From contig NC_087076.1 in the NCBI RefSeq assembly GCF_026151205.1, positions 3,743,902 to 3,807,901 on the forward strand: a DNA stretch of 64,000 nucleotides, written 5' to 3'. The position numbers and the translations under genes are program-made. This DNA comes from Bolinopsis microptera. Taxonomy: Eukaryota; Ctenophora; Tentaculata; Lobata; Bolinopsidae. Under the pieces are notes generated by a model, which saw nothing but the letters and a program-made list of their open reading frames with translations, was not told the origin of the DNA and made no database searches. Positions within the stretch are counted from its first letter, which is position 1. Each line of letters begins with the position of its first letter. This document shows positions 41,431 through 54,203 of the stretch, one piece after another.

Positions 41431-42370
41431 GTCCTACTACCGACTGAACTAACATGTTACATGTTATGCGGCCAATACCACTGAAACTAACATTTTTCAG
41501 GTTACGCGCCACTAACCACTGAACTACCATTTATCAGTAACACGCCACTACCACTTACTACCATTTATCAGGTTACCACTCGCCACTACCACTGAACTAC
41601 AATTATCAGGTTATGCGCCACTACCACTGAATGACTAACATTTAACAGTATGCGCCACGACCACTGAACTACCATTATCAGGTTACGCGCCACAGCCAAC
41701 TACCACTGACCTAACATTTAATCAGGAAAGGCGCCACAACCACTGAACTAACATTTATCAGGTTATGCCCACTACCACAGAACTATACATTATCAGTATC
41801 GCTCACTTACCACTGAACTAACATTTATCATGTTACTCGCGCCTCTACCACTGTAACTAACATTATTCAGGTTACCGCCACTGACCACTGTATCTAACAT
41901 TAATCTGGTTCTGCCACTACCAGGAACTTACCATTTAAACAGTTTTACGCACCACTAACCACGAACTAACATTTTATCAGGTGTATGCGCCACTACCACT
42001 GAACTATCATTTATCAGGTTATGCCCACTACCACTGACTAACATTTAACAGGTTACGCCCACTACCACTGAACTAACATTTATCAGATACGCGCCACTAC
42101 CACTGAACTAACATTATATCATTTGCGCCTCTAACCACGAACTAACTTGGTATCAGGTTAGCGCCACTACACTTGAACTAACATTTATCCAGGTTACGCG
42201 CCACCTACCACTGAACTAACATTTAATACAAGGTTAATTGCGACACTACCACAGAGAACTTATAACATATATCAGGTATGCGTCACACCCACTGAACCCA
42301 TTTATCAGGTTATGCCCACTACCTCTAACAACCATTTATCAGGTTAGCTGCCACTACCATTCTACTACAA
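41431..42370. repeat. Minisatellite block 15 (36-bp monomers)
   Basis: ACAGGCC landmark at about 41685 to 41698. The central monomers (41820 to 41950) are more altered than usual (TATCTAACATTAATCTGG, CTACCAGGAACTTACC) but remain in register. Confidence 0.95.
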
Positions 42371-44385
42371 TGTCCGGAGCTAAGTCCGATCTACGCGCAA
42401 AAACCCCCTCCAAATATCCCTGTCCCCGCATCAGGTTCGCAGTATCCTCTTAGAGTTTGTCCAACTTCCTTCAGTATCAAACAAGTAGCTTTGTCTTGGT
42501 CGAGCCTTGCTGTGCTCTACCGAGGCGTAGGTTCCCATAAACTAATCACTGGCAATATGCTCAGGATGTCGATGCAGTGTCCCCCATTTTAATACTCCTG
42601 CTTCGTAACTTTTTTGACAGCCTTGGGAGGCTACCATACAAAATATATTGACTGACCCTTGTCCCTTCCATGAGATACCCAGCACCATAAGCAACATCTT
42701 TGTGTATGACCCGTCCAAACTTTTCTCTTGAGCCTTTTTCAGTGTCCAGGTTTCTGATCCGTAAGCAGTACTGATTCACGAAGCCGCGTATGAAACAATC
42801 CAAATCTTTAGGCTCTTTGAGAGTTTGGATTTCCAGATATCCATCAGTCTTAATGTAGGGCAACCCCACGCTTTTTTCCCGTTTCTAACCCTTATCTCCC
42901 TATCTGTGCTCCTCAATCCAGGAGCCTAAGTAGATGAAATCAACTACATATTATCTAATGGGCTATCCCTCGGATTCGACTTTGTAAGGTCGCTAGATCG
43001 AACCTCCATATTCAGTGCATGACCTTGGTCTTGCTTCGTTTATGTGTAGTCCCACCTTGCTGCCTCCGATTCTAATCTACTCTGATGCAGACGTCCGTTA
43101 GCCTTGTCCATTGTTCCTGCAGATATAAGTGGCTATATCATCTGCAAAGTCCACATCGGGTGATGATCTTGGCCCCACTCTTCTGCTTTTTCTACGTTCG
43201 AGGGTGAGTCCAAGTCGCTCCGCAATCATCGCCTATGGCTTGCCTCATACAGTACGATGAACTATTCAAGAGTAAGGTGCTAAGGTATCACCCTTAACAC
43301 CACCTGCAATGAAATCTCGAACAATTCAGTTCTCCGTCTGGAGTTAGGACTTGGCCATTTGGACTTCCTCGACAAGAAGCCGAATAAGCAGCAACGATTT
43401 TGACTGAAAGCCGTAAGCTTATAGAATCTTTAGCATTTATTCCCACGATTACGACTAGACGAAAAGTCCTTCTTAAAGTCAATAAATACAGAACAGCTGC
43501 CGTTTCCGACACTTGACACTCCTCTATAAGACGTCTCAGAACCAATACTGTTGAGTTGTTTATGACCTTCCTTGTCTGAATCCATTCTGTTTTCCTACGC
43601 AGAAAATTGTCTCGATTCTGCATCACCAACCGTTAGAACCACTTGTTTAGAGACTTGGCAACTATGGATGAACAACTTAATTCCCCGATAGTTCATTGTT
43701 TTCGCTAAGGTCGCCCTTCTTTGAATTGAGGTAAGATTTGCAAGTTGAACCATTGGTCTGTATCTCACCTTCCAATAGATGCATTGTTAACAGGACGTCT
43801 AAGGTACAATTGGGATCAAGGTCGCATCGGTTTTAAACGTACTGGGGCTAAGTTGTCGTTCACCCCATCTTTCCCTTCCTTATGCTACTTCTTTGCTTTC
43901 CTGTTTTTACTCATCCAACGTAAACGGTTCTGTTCCGATATTCAGAGGTGGTGGTGGACTGGATCAATATCCACATCCGCGATATCTCTACCGTCGGTGG
44001 TGAGCCGAGAAGAGTAGCAAAAAAATAGTCTTCCATTTCTAACCCTTTCCGTGGTCGAGTTTCCCCTTGATTTTGCCAGTATATGATGGAGCTTTAACCT
44101 GTGAATCATGTTTGATCATGTCCAGCTTTAGCATGTCCTGGCCCTGCCAACTTGCTTCCTCAGTTCCGACCTGCCCCTCCAGTCAGTGCCTTGGCTCTTG
44201 ATAAGCCATCGCCTAGCTTCTGTTTGCCCTCTTGAACAGCTATCGGTTGTCTTCTGTAGCATCTGAGTGGTATTTTATGCATACATGATCCCTCACTTCA
44301 GCCTGGCAATCTCTAACACTTGAGTCGCTGAAGATTGTAACATCTTTTCTTTTCTTCCTTTTCAGTATAAAAGTCGAGAATTGGT
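42371..44385 (-). mobile_element. LINE copy 15 (truncated, frameshifted; one of the longest)
   Basis: FADD codons at about 43136 to 43152 are intact. KAFD codons at about 43460 to 43490 are badly altered. The C-terminal frame at 42561 to 42869 reads RIRNLDTEKGSREKFGRVIH and GDTASTS, out of phase. Extra bases such as GGTGGTGG at about 43948 lengthen this copy. Confidence 0.93.
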
Positions 44386-45347
44386 CCTACTAACCCTGAA
44401 CTTACATTTATCAGGTTATGATGCGCCACTACCCACTGACTTAACATTTATCATGTACGCGCCACAACCACTGAACTACCATTAAATCAGGTTACAACGC
44501 CACTACCACAGAACTACCATTTAACAGGTTACTACCGCCACTACCACTGCGAACTACATTTATCAGGTTATGCGCCACTACCACTGACCTAACATTTATC
44601 AGTTATTGCGCCACTACCAACTGAACTACCATTTATGCCAGGTTACGGAACCACAGCATTACCAACTGAACTAACATTTATCAGGTTATGCCCCACTACA
44701 CTGAACTACCTTTTATCCAGGTTATGCAGCCACTACCACTGAACTAACATTATCAGTTATTGCGCCACAAACCACTGAACTAACCATTTATCAGGTTACG
44801 CGCCACTACCACTGAACTAACATTAATCAGTTACCGCCCAACTAAAAACCCCACTGAACTAACATTTATCAGTTATGCGCCACTACCACGACAAACATTT
44901 TATCAGGTTACGCACCACTACCACTGAACTACATTTATCAGTTTATGCGCCACTACCACTGAACAAACATTTAATCAGGTTATGCGCCACTTACACTGAA
45001 CTAACATTATCAGGTTACGCGCCACTATCCCACTGTACTAACATTATTATCAGGGGGGGGGGTACGCGCCACTACCACTGAACAAACATTTATCAGGTTA
45101 CTGCGCCACAACCACTGAACTCAACATATAACAGGTTATGCGCCACCACCACTGAAACAAAACAATTATCAGTTACGCGCCACTACCACTGAGACGAACA
45201 ATTATCAGGTTATGCGACACATACCACTGAACTAACATTTATTCAGGTTATGCGACACTACCACTGAACTACCATTTATCAGTTATGCGCCACTACCATC
45301 GAACTACCATTATCATGTGTATCTGCCACTACCACTACTACTACTAT
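44386..45347. repeat. Minisatellite block 16 (36-bp monomers)
   Basis: ACAGGCC landmark at about 44647 to 44660, altered to ACAGCATT. A run of ten G (45053 to 45062) replaces the GG of one CAGGTTACGC, and AAAAACCCC sits at about 44834 to 44842. These are homopolymer bursts with no counterpart in other blocks. Confidence 0.95.
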
Positions 45348-47343
45348 GTCGAGCTAAGTCCGAATCAACGCCAGAAAACCCCCAACCATATATCCCTGAC
45401 CCGTCATCAGTGGTTCGCAGTTCCTCTTTTAGAGTTTGTCCAACTTCCTTCCAGTATCATAGACAAGTATGCTTTGTCCTTGAGTCTGGCCTTGCTGTGC
45501 TCTACCGTGCTAGGTTCCCATAAGAATAAATCACTGGCAATTAGCTCAGGATGTTCGGATGAGTGTCCCGCCAGTTTAATCTCCTGCTTCGTACTTGTTT
45601 GACCGCCTGGGAGGCTACCATACAAACTAATATGCTTGACACTTGTCCTTCCATGGAGATACCCAGCACATACGCAACATCTTTGTGTATGTCCCGTCCA
45701 ACTTTTCTCTTGAGCCTTTGTCCAGTGACCAGGTTTCTGATCCGTAGAGCATACTTGATTCATAAAGCCGCAATGAAACAATCTAATCTTTAGGCTCTTT
45801 GAGAGTTTGGATTTCCAGAATCCTTCAAGTCATGTAGGCACCCCACGCTTTCTCCCCTTTCTAACCCTTATCTCCCTATCTGTGCTCTCAATCCAGGAGC
45901 CTAAGTAGATGAAATCATCTACATTTTCTATGGCTTTTCCCCCGTATCGACTTTGTAGGACGCTAGATCGATCCATCCTTATTCAGTGTCATGACCTTGA
46001 GGTCCTTTTGCCTCGTTATGTGTAGTACCCACGCTTGCTGCCGCCGATTCTACTCTGACAGTGGAACATCTTAGCCTTGTCCATGTCCTCAGATTATAAG
46101 TGCTAATATCTTCTGCAAGTCCACATCGTGATGATCTTGGCCACCACTCTTCTGCTTTTTCTACGTTCGATGGTGATCCAAGTCGCTCCGCATCATCGCC
46201 TATGGCTTACTGCCTCATACAAGTAGTCCGATGAACAATTGCAAAAAAAGGTAACGGTGCTAAGTTATCACCCTTAACAATCACCGCAAGTATCTCGGAA
46301 CATTTCAGTTTCTCCGTCTGGAGTTATGGACTTTGGCCATTGTCCTCTCGTACATGAGCCGTATAAGCGCAACGATTTGACTGAATGCCGTAAGCTTCGA
46401 GAATCGTAGCAATTTTCCCACGATGTACACTGGTCGAAAGCCTTCTTAAAGTCTATAATGTCAAACAGCTGGCAGTTTCCGACTCTTGACCACCTCTATA
46501 AGACGACCCTCAGTACCAATATCTGTTGATTTTTTGACCTTCCTCCTGTCAGAATCCATCTGGTTTCTACGCAGAAATGTCCCTCGATTTCTGGCTTCAA
46601 CCGGTTTAGAAACCATCTTTTTTAAGGAGACTGGGCAACTAGGGATGACAAGCTTATCCCCTATAGTTCATTGATCGCTAAGGTCGCCCCTTCTTTGGAA
46701 AGGATATGAGTTGGCAGTTGACCATTGTCTGGTTTCTCACCTTCATAAGCATTGTTACAAGAAGTCTAAGACATTTGAGATCAAGGTCGCTTCGTTTTAA
46801 GACTTCTGGGCTATGTTGTACGCACACCATGCTTTCCTTCCCTTTATGCTGGACTTTAGCTTTCCTGTACTCATCCAACTAAACGGTATCTGTCCTATAT
46901 CAGAGTTGGGTGGACTGGAGCAATATCCTCTTCCGCGTTCTCCTACCGTCGTGGTTAGCCGAGAAGTAAGTACAAAATATCCTTCCATTTCTGAACCCTT
47001 TTCCTTGGTGAGTTTCCCTTGATTTGCCAGTATATTATGAAGGAGCTTTAACCTTGATCTTGTTGATCAGTCCACACTTAATGCATGTTCCAGCCCTGCC
47101 AACTTGCTTCCTCACATTTTCCCGGTCGACCTGCCCTCCAGCAGTGCTCTTGGCTGCTTGATAAGCACGCCTAGCTTCTGTTGCCCTCTGAACACTATTC
47201 GGTTTGTCTTCTGTAGCATCTGAGTGGAATATTAAGCTACATTCCCTCAGCTTCAGCCTGGCAATCTCAACAACTATGGAGTCGAGCTGAATTTTACTCT
47301 TTCTTTTACTACCTTTTAAGTCTATAAAATCGAGAAGTTTGTC
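45348..47343 (-). mobile_element. LINE copy 16 (truncated, frameshifted)
   Basis: The C-terminal frame at 45407 to 45781 (124 codons) reads STKQEIKLAGHSSEHPELIA, SDLFLWEPSTVEHSKA, then shifts. DEYRKAKVQHKGK and later IAQKS come from 46678 to 46988. FADD codons about 46106 to 46122, KAFD codons about 46434 to 46460. The pyrimidine block near 47300 is altered and lacks the usual TTTTCAGG. Confidence 0.93.
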
Positions 47344-48300
47344 CTACCTACCACTGAACTAACATTTTAACAGGTTAAGCGCCACTACCCAGAACTAACA
47401 ATTAACAGTATTACGCCGCCCACTACCACTGAACTACCATTATCAGGTTACACCCACTACCACTGAAAACTACCTCTATCCGGGTACACCCCCACTACCA
47501 CGAACTAACATTTATCAGTTATCCCACTACCACTGAACTAACATTTATCAGGTTATGCGCCATCTACCACTGAAACTACAACCATATATCAGGTATACGC
47601 ACCACAGGCACTACCACTGAAACTAACATTTATCAGGTTATGCGCCACTACACAGAACTAACATTTATCAGGTTATGCGCCACTACCACTGAACACAACT
47701 TTATCAGTTATGCGCCACTACCACGTGAACTAACATTTATCAGGTTACGCGCCACTACCACTGAACTAACATTAAATCAGGATTCGCGCCACTACCACTG
47801 GAACTAACATTTTATCAGGTTATGCGCCACTAACCACTGTAGAACTAACATTTATCGGTACGCCCACTACCACTGCCTAACATATTATCAGGTTATGCGC
47901 CACTAACCACAGAACTAGACATTTATCAGGGTTATGCGCCACTACCACTGAACCTAACATTTATCAGGTTTACCGCGCCACTACCACCTGAACTAACATT
48001 TTATCAGGTTTACTCGCCCACTGACCACTGAACAAACATTATCAGGTTATGCGCACTATCAACTGAACTAACCATTTCTCAGGTATGCGCCGTGCACAAC
48101 CACGAACTAAACATTTATCAGGTACGCGCCACTACCACCTGAACTAACAGATTTATCCATGTTATGCCACACTAACCACTGAACAAACATTTTATCAGTA
48201 TGCGTCACTACCACTGAACTACTATTTATCAGGATATATGCGCCACTACCTCTGAACTAACCATTTTATCAGTTATCGCCACTACAACAACTACTACTAT
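47344..48300. repeat. Minisatellite block 17 (36-bp monomers)
   Basis: ACAGGCC landmark at about 47598 to 47610, one base short. An extra GTGCAC follows GCGCC near 48090. The end tract is CAACAACTACTACTATGG. Confidence 0.96.
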
Positions 48301-50292
48301 GGTCCGGAGCTTTAAGTCCGATCTACGGCCAAAAACCCCCTCCATATACCCTGTCTCCCATCAGGTTCGCAAGTTCCTCTTTTAGAGTTAGTCCCAACTT
48401 CCTTCAGTAACAAAACAAGTAGCTTTGTCTTGGTCGGCTAGCTGTGCTCTACCGTGCGTATTCCCAAGACTAAATCACTGCAATAAGCTCAGGATGTCGG
48501 AATGCAGTGTCCCGCCATTTTTAATCTCCTGCTTCGTAACTGTTTGACAGCCTTGGGAGACTCCATAGCAAATAATATTGCTGACCTTGTCCTCCATGAG
48601 ATACCCATCACCATACGCAACATCTTTGTGTATTACCGTCCAAACTTTTCTCTTGAAGCCTTTGCAGTGTCCCAGGTTTGCTGATCCGTAAGCAGACTTA
48701 TCACAACCGCTATGAACAATCTAATCTTTAGGCTCTTTGAAGAGTTTGGGATATCCAGATATCCTTCTGGGAGTCTATATAGGGCTACCCCACGCTTATT
48801 CCCTTTCTAACCTTAGCCTCCCTATCTGTGCTCATCAATCCAGGAGCCTAAGTAGATGAAATCATCTACATTTTCCTATGGCATCCCCGAGATCGACTTG
48901 TATTCGCTAGATCGACCTCCCATATTCAGTGTCATACCTTGGTCTTGCTTCGTTTATGTGAGTCCCACGCTTGCAGCCGCCGATTCTACTCTGAGCAGGA
49001 ACTCGTTAGCCTTTGAGTCCATGTCCTCAGATATAAGTGTATATCATCTAGCAAAGAGTCCACATCGGTGATGATCTGGGCCCCACTCTTCTTGCTTTCC
49101 TATGGGGGGGGCGTTTCGAGGTGAGTTCCAAGTCGCTCCGCATCATCGCCAATGCTTGCCTCATACAGTAGTCATGACTATGCAAAGGAGGTAAGTGCTA
49201 AGTATCACCCTGTAACCACCCCTGCAAGAATCTCGAACAATTCAGTTTCTCCGTCTGAGCTGGTTAGACTTTGGCCATTGTCTCTCGAACAATGAGCCGT
49301 ATAAGTCTGCACGATTTTGACTGAATGCCGTAAGCTTCTAGAATCTTAAGCATTTTCCCACGATGTACACTGTCGAAAGCCTTCTTAAAGTCTATAAATG
49401 ACAAACAGCTGGCAGTTTCCGACTCTTGACACCCTCGATAAGACGTCTCATTACCAAATACTGTTGAGTTGTAGACCTTCCAGGTCTGGAATCCATTCTG
49501 GTTTTCCTACGCAGATTGTTCTCGATTCTGCTTCACACCGTTTAGAACCATCGTAGTAAGCGACTTGGCAACGTAGGGATGACAAGCTTATTCCCCGATA
49601 AGTTTCATTGGTTCGCTAAGTCGACCCTTCTTTGTAATTGTATGATGTTGGCATGTTGACCATTGGTCCTGGTTTCTCACCTTCAATAGAGCTTTTTACA
49701 GAATCTAAGACAATTTTGATCAAGACGCATCGTTTTTAAGACTTCTGGGCTAATGTTGTCGTCACCCATGCTTTCCCTTCCTTTATGCTGCTTCTTTCCT
49801 GTAACTCATCCTAACTAAAATCGGTTCTAGTTCCGATATCAGAGGTGGGTGACTGGATCAGATATCCTCCTCTTTCGCGTTCTCTACCGTCCGGTGGTGA
49901 GCAAAAGAGAAGAGTAGCAAAATAGTCCCCTTCCATTTCTGAACCCTTTCCTTGGTGAGTTTCCCTTGATTTTGCCATGTATATGATGGAGCTTTACCTG
50001 TGATTTGTTGATCATGGTCCAGCTTAGCATTGTCTGCCCTGCCAACTTGCTTCCTCCATTTCCCGACCTGCCCCTCCGCAGGTGCTCCTTTTGGCTGCTT
50101 TGATAAGCATTCGCCTAGCTTCTGTTTGCCCTCTTGAACAGCTTATCGGTTTTGTCCTTCTGAAGCTCTTGGTGGTATTTATATGCTACATTCCCCTCAG
50201 CTCTCAGCCTAGCAAATCAACACTTTGGAGTCGCTGGAGATTTTACATCTTTTCTTTATCTCCTTTTTCAGGTAGTAAAAGTCGAGAAGTTG
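48301..50292 (-). mobile_element. LINE copy 17 (truncated, frameshifted)
   Basis: Alignment to the unit is clear throughout, but no minus-strand frame of 60 codons survives. FADD codons at about 49042 to 49061 carry extra bases. KAFD codons at about 49374 to 49400 are intact. A run of seven G (about 49104 to 49110) interrupts the TTTTCTACGTTCGAGG stretch. Confidence 0.93.
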
Positions 50293-51231
50293 CCTACTAC
50301 CTCTGAACTAACATTTATCAGGTTAATGCGCCCACTACCCAGAACTACATTTATCAGGTACGCGCCACTACCACTGAACTACCATTTCTCAGGGTACACG
50401 CGCACTACCACAGGAACTACCATATATCAGGTACAACTCCATAACCACGAACTAACATTTAATCAGTTATGCGCCACACCACTGAACACTAACATTTATA
50501 CAGGGTATGGCGCCACTACCACTGAACTACCAAATTATCAGGTGACGCGCCACAGCCACAACCCGTGAACTAACATTTATCAGGTTATGCCGCCACTACC
50601 TACTGAACTAACATTTATCAGGTTTATGGCCCACACCACTGAACTACATTATCAGGTTAAGCGCCACTATCCACTGAACTAACATTTATCAGTGTACGCG
50701 CCACTACCACTGAAACTAAATTAATCAGGTTTACGCGCCACTTACCGACTTAACTAACATTTATCAGGTATGCGCAACTACCACTGCGAACCTAACATTT
50801 ATCAGGTTACGCACCACTACCACTGAACAAACATTTATCAGTATGCGCACTACCACTGAACTAACAATTATATCAGGTTTGCGCCACAACCACTAACTAA
50901 CATTTATCAGGGTTACGCCCACAAACGCACTGGAACTAACATTATCAGGTTACGCTGCCACTACCACTGAACTAACATTTATCAGTTATGCCCACTACCT
51001 ACTGAACTAACATTTATCAGGTTATGCGCCACTTTACCACAGAACTAAACATTTATCAGTTACGCAGCCACAACCACTGAACTAACATTTATCAGGTAAT
51101 GGCACACTCCACTGAACTAACATTTATCAGGTTATGCGTCACTACCACTGAACTACCATTTATCAGGTTTATGCGCCACTACCTCGAACTCCATTTATCA
51201 GTTTATCGCCCTAACACACTACTACTACTAT
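50293..51231. repeat. Minisatellite block 18 (36-bp monomers)
   Basis: ACAGGCC landmark at about 50545 to 50558, read as ACAGCC. The plus-strand frame at 50290 to 50568 again reads ELTFIR-type 12-residue repeats with slips. The right end is ACTACTACTACTATGTCGG. Confidence 0.96.
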
Positions 51232-53223
51232 GTCGGAAGGCTAAGTTCCTAATCTAACGCCAGACAACCCCCTCCATATAACCCAGTCCCGCATCAGGTT
51301 CGCAGTTCCTCTTTAGAGTTTGTCCCCAACTTCCTTCAGTAACAAAGACAAGTTTGCTTTGTCTTGTGTCGGCCTTACTGTGCTCTACCGAGATGCGTGA
51401 AGTCCATGAAGACTAAATCACTGCAAGTAGATCAGGGAATGTCGATGCATTTTGTCCCGCCAATTTTAAATCTCCTGCATCGTAACTTGTTTACAGCCTA
51501 GGGAGGCTACATACACAGTATATGCTGACGCTTTCCTTACCCTTAGATACCCAGCACCAACGCAACATCTTTGGTATGTCCCCGTCCAAACATGTTCTCT
51601 TGACCTTTGTCAAGTGTCCAGGTTTCTGATCCGTAGAGCAGTACTGATTCACAGCCGCTATGAACAATCTAATCTTTAGCTCTTGAGAGTTGGATTTCCA
51701 GAATCCTTCAATCTATGTAAGGGCACCCCACGCTTTTCCTTTCTAACCCTTATCACCCTATCTGTGCACTCAAACAGGAGCCTAAGTAGATGAAATCATC
51801 TACATTTTCTAATGGCTTCCTCCGATCGACTTTGTAGGTCGCTAGATCGATCCTCCATAATTCAGTGTCATGACCTTGGGTCTTGCGCCCTTCGTTTATG
51901 TGTAGTCCCCCGCTTGCTTGCCGCGATACTACTCTGAACAGGAACTCGTTAGCCTTGTCCATGTCCTCAGAAGAATGTCGATATCATCTGCCAAATCCAC
52001 ATCGGTGATGAATATGGGGCCCCACAATCTCTCGCTTTTCTACTTCGAGTGAGGTCCAAGTCGCTCCGCATCATCGCCTATGGCTTTGCCTCATACAGTA
52101 GTCGATGACTATTGCAAAGAGGTAAGGTGCTAAGGTATCGACCCTGTAACACACCTCCAGTATCTCGAACAATCAGTTTCTCCGTCTGGAGTTTAGGACT
52201 TTGGCCATAGTCTTCTCGTACATGAGCCTATTAAGCTGCACGATTTTTGACTGGACTGCCCGTAATCTCACTAGAATCTTTAGCATTTTCCCACATGTAC
52301 ACTGTCGAAAGCCTCTAAAGCTATTAAAAGTCAGAACAGCTTGGCAGTTTTCCGACTCTGACACTCCCTCTATAAGACGTCTCATACCAATATCTGTTGA
52401 TTGTTGACCTTCCAGGTCTGAATCCATTCTGGATTTTCTCGCAGAATTTCCTCTGATTTCTGGCTTTCAACCGGGTTATAACTCCATCTTGTTTAGAGTA
52501 CTTAGGCAACTAGGGATGACAAGCTTATTCCCCGATATTTCTTGGTTCGCTAAGGTCGCCCTTCTTGGAATTGGTATGATGTTGCAGGTTGACCATTGGT
52601 CCTGGTTTCTCCCTTTCAATAGAGGCATTGTTTACAGAAGTCTAAGACAATTTGATCAAGGTCGCATCGTTAAGACTTCCTGGGCTATGTTTGTCGTCAC
52701 CCATGCTTTCCCTTCCTTTATGCTGGACTTTGCTTCTGACTCATACCAACGTAAACCGGTTTCTGTTCCCATATTCCAGAGGTGGGTGACTGGATCAATA
52801 TCCTCTTCCGTTCCTCGATCTCTACCGTCGTGGTGAGCCGAGAAGAGTAGCAAATATTTCCTTTCCATTTCTTCTGAACCCTATTCCCGTTGGTGTAGTT
52901 TTCCCTTGATTTTGCCATATATGATGGAGCTTACTGTGATCTTGCGTTATTCATGGTCCAGCTTTTAGCATGTCTGCCCTGCCAACTTGCGTCCCTCATT
53001 TCCGGACCGGCCCTCCAGCATGGTGCTTCTTGGCCGCTTGCGATAAGCATCGCTAGCATCTGTTTCCCTCTTGAAACAGCTATTCGGTTGTCTTCTGTAG
53101 CATCTGAGTGGTATTTTATGTCTACATCCCTCCACTTCAGCCTGGCAATCTCAACACTTGGAGTCGCTGATATTTACATCCTTTTTCTTTTTCTCCTTTT
53201 TCAGGTATTAAAGTCGAGAGTGT
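51232..53223 (-). mobile_element. LINE copy 18 (truncated, frameshifted)
   Basis: The minus-strand frame at 51753 to 51962 reads MDKANEFLFRV, GGLHINEGRKT, NVDDFIYLGS: the segment after motif C through motifs D and E. FADD codons about 51981 to 51998. Linker and RT-core pieces lie in 52173 to 52509 and 52656 to 52868. KAFD codons at about 52307 to 52330 lack several bases. Confidence 0.93.
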
Positions 53224-54203
53224 CTAACTACCACTGAACAAAACATTTATCAGGTTATGCGCCACTACCACTGAACTTACATTTATCAGGTTACAGCCCA
53301 CTACCACTGAACTACCATTTATTCCAAGGGTTACACGCACACCACTGAACTACCATTTTCAGGTTACACCCACTACCAGCTCGAACTACCCATTATCAGA
53401 GCTTATTGCTCCCTACCACTGAACTATCATATATCGCACCCCAGGCGTTATGCGCACTACCACTGAACTACCATTTATCAGGTTACGCGCCACAGGCCAC
53501 TTCCAACTGAACTACATTATCAGGTTATGCGCCACTACACAGCACTAACATTTATCAGGTATGCGCCACTAACCCCGAACTAACAATTATCAGTTATGCG
53601 CCACTACACTGAACTAACATTTATCAGTTTTACTCGCCACTACCACTGAACAAAACATTAATCAGGTTACGCGCCACTACCACTGAACTAACATTTATCA
53701 GGTTATGCGCCCACTACCACGAACTAACTTAGCAGGTTACGCACCACTACCACTGAACTAACATTTATCAGGTTATGCGCCATCTACCACTGAACATCAT
53801 TTATCAGGTTATGCGCCACTACCACTGAACTAACATTTATCAGTTGACTCGCCACTACCACTGAAACTAACATTTATCAGGATAACGCGCCACTACCACT
53901 GACACAAACATTTATCAGTTATGCCCCACTACCACTGAACTAACATTTTATCAGGTTATGCGCCACTACCACCTGAACTCAAACATTTATCAGGTTGACA
54001 GCGCCACTACCACTGACTAACATTTATCAGTTATGCGACACTAACCACTGAACTAACATTTTATCAGGTTTATGCTCATACACTGAGACTACCCATGCTC
54101 AAACCTCTACTACATATCCCCGTCGAGGCTCATAAACCACGCCACTACCTCTGAACTAACCCTTTATCAGGTTCTCTGCCACTACCACTAACTACCTACA
54201 CTC
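53224..54203. repeat. Minisatellite block 19 (36-bp monomers, locally rearranged)
   Basis: Among the longest blocks. The landmark is clean at 53485 to 53500. Just before it, 53420 to 53450 reads ATATCGCACCCCAGGCGTT, possibly a damaged extra copy of the landmark. Near 54075 to 54150 monomer order is lost in a stretch with CATGCTCAAACCTC and CCCCGTCGAGGCTCATAAAC, which I cannot match to any monomer. Confidence 0.94.
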
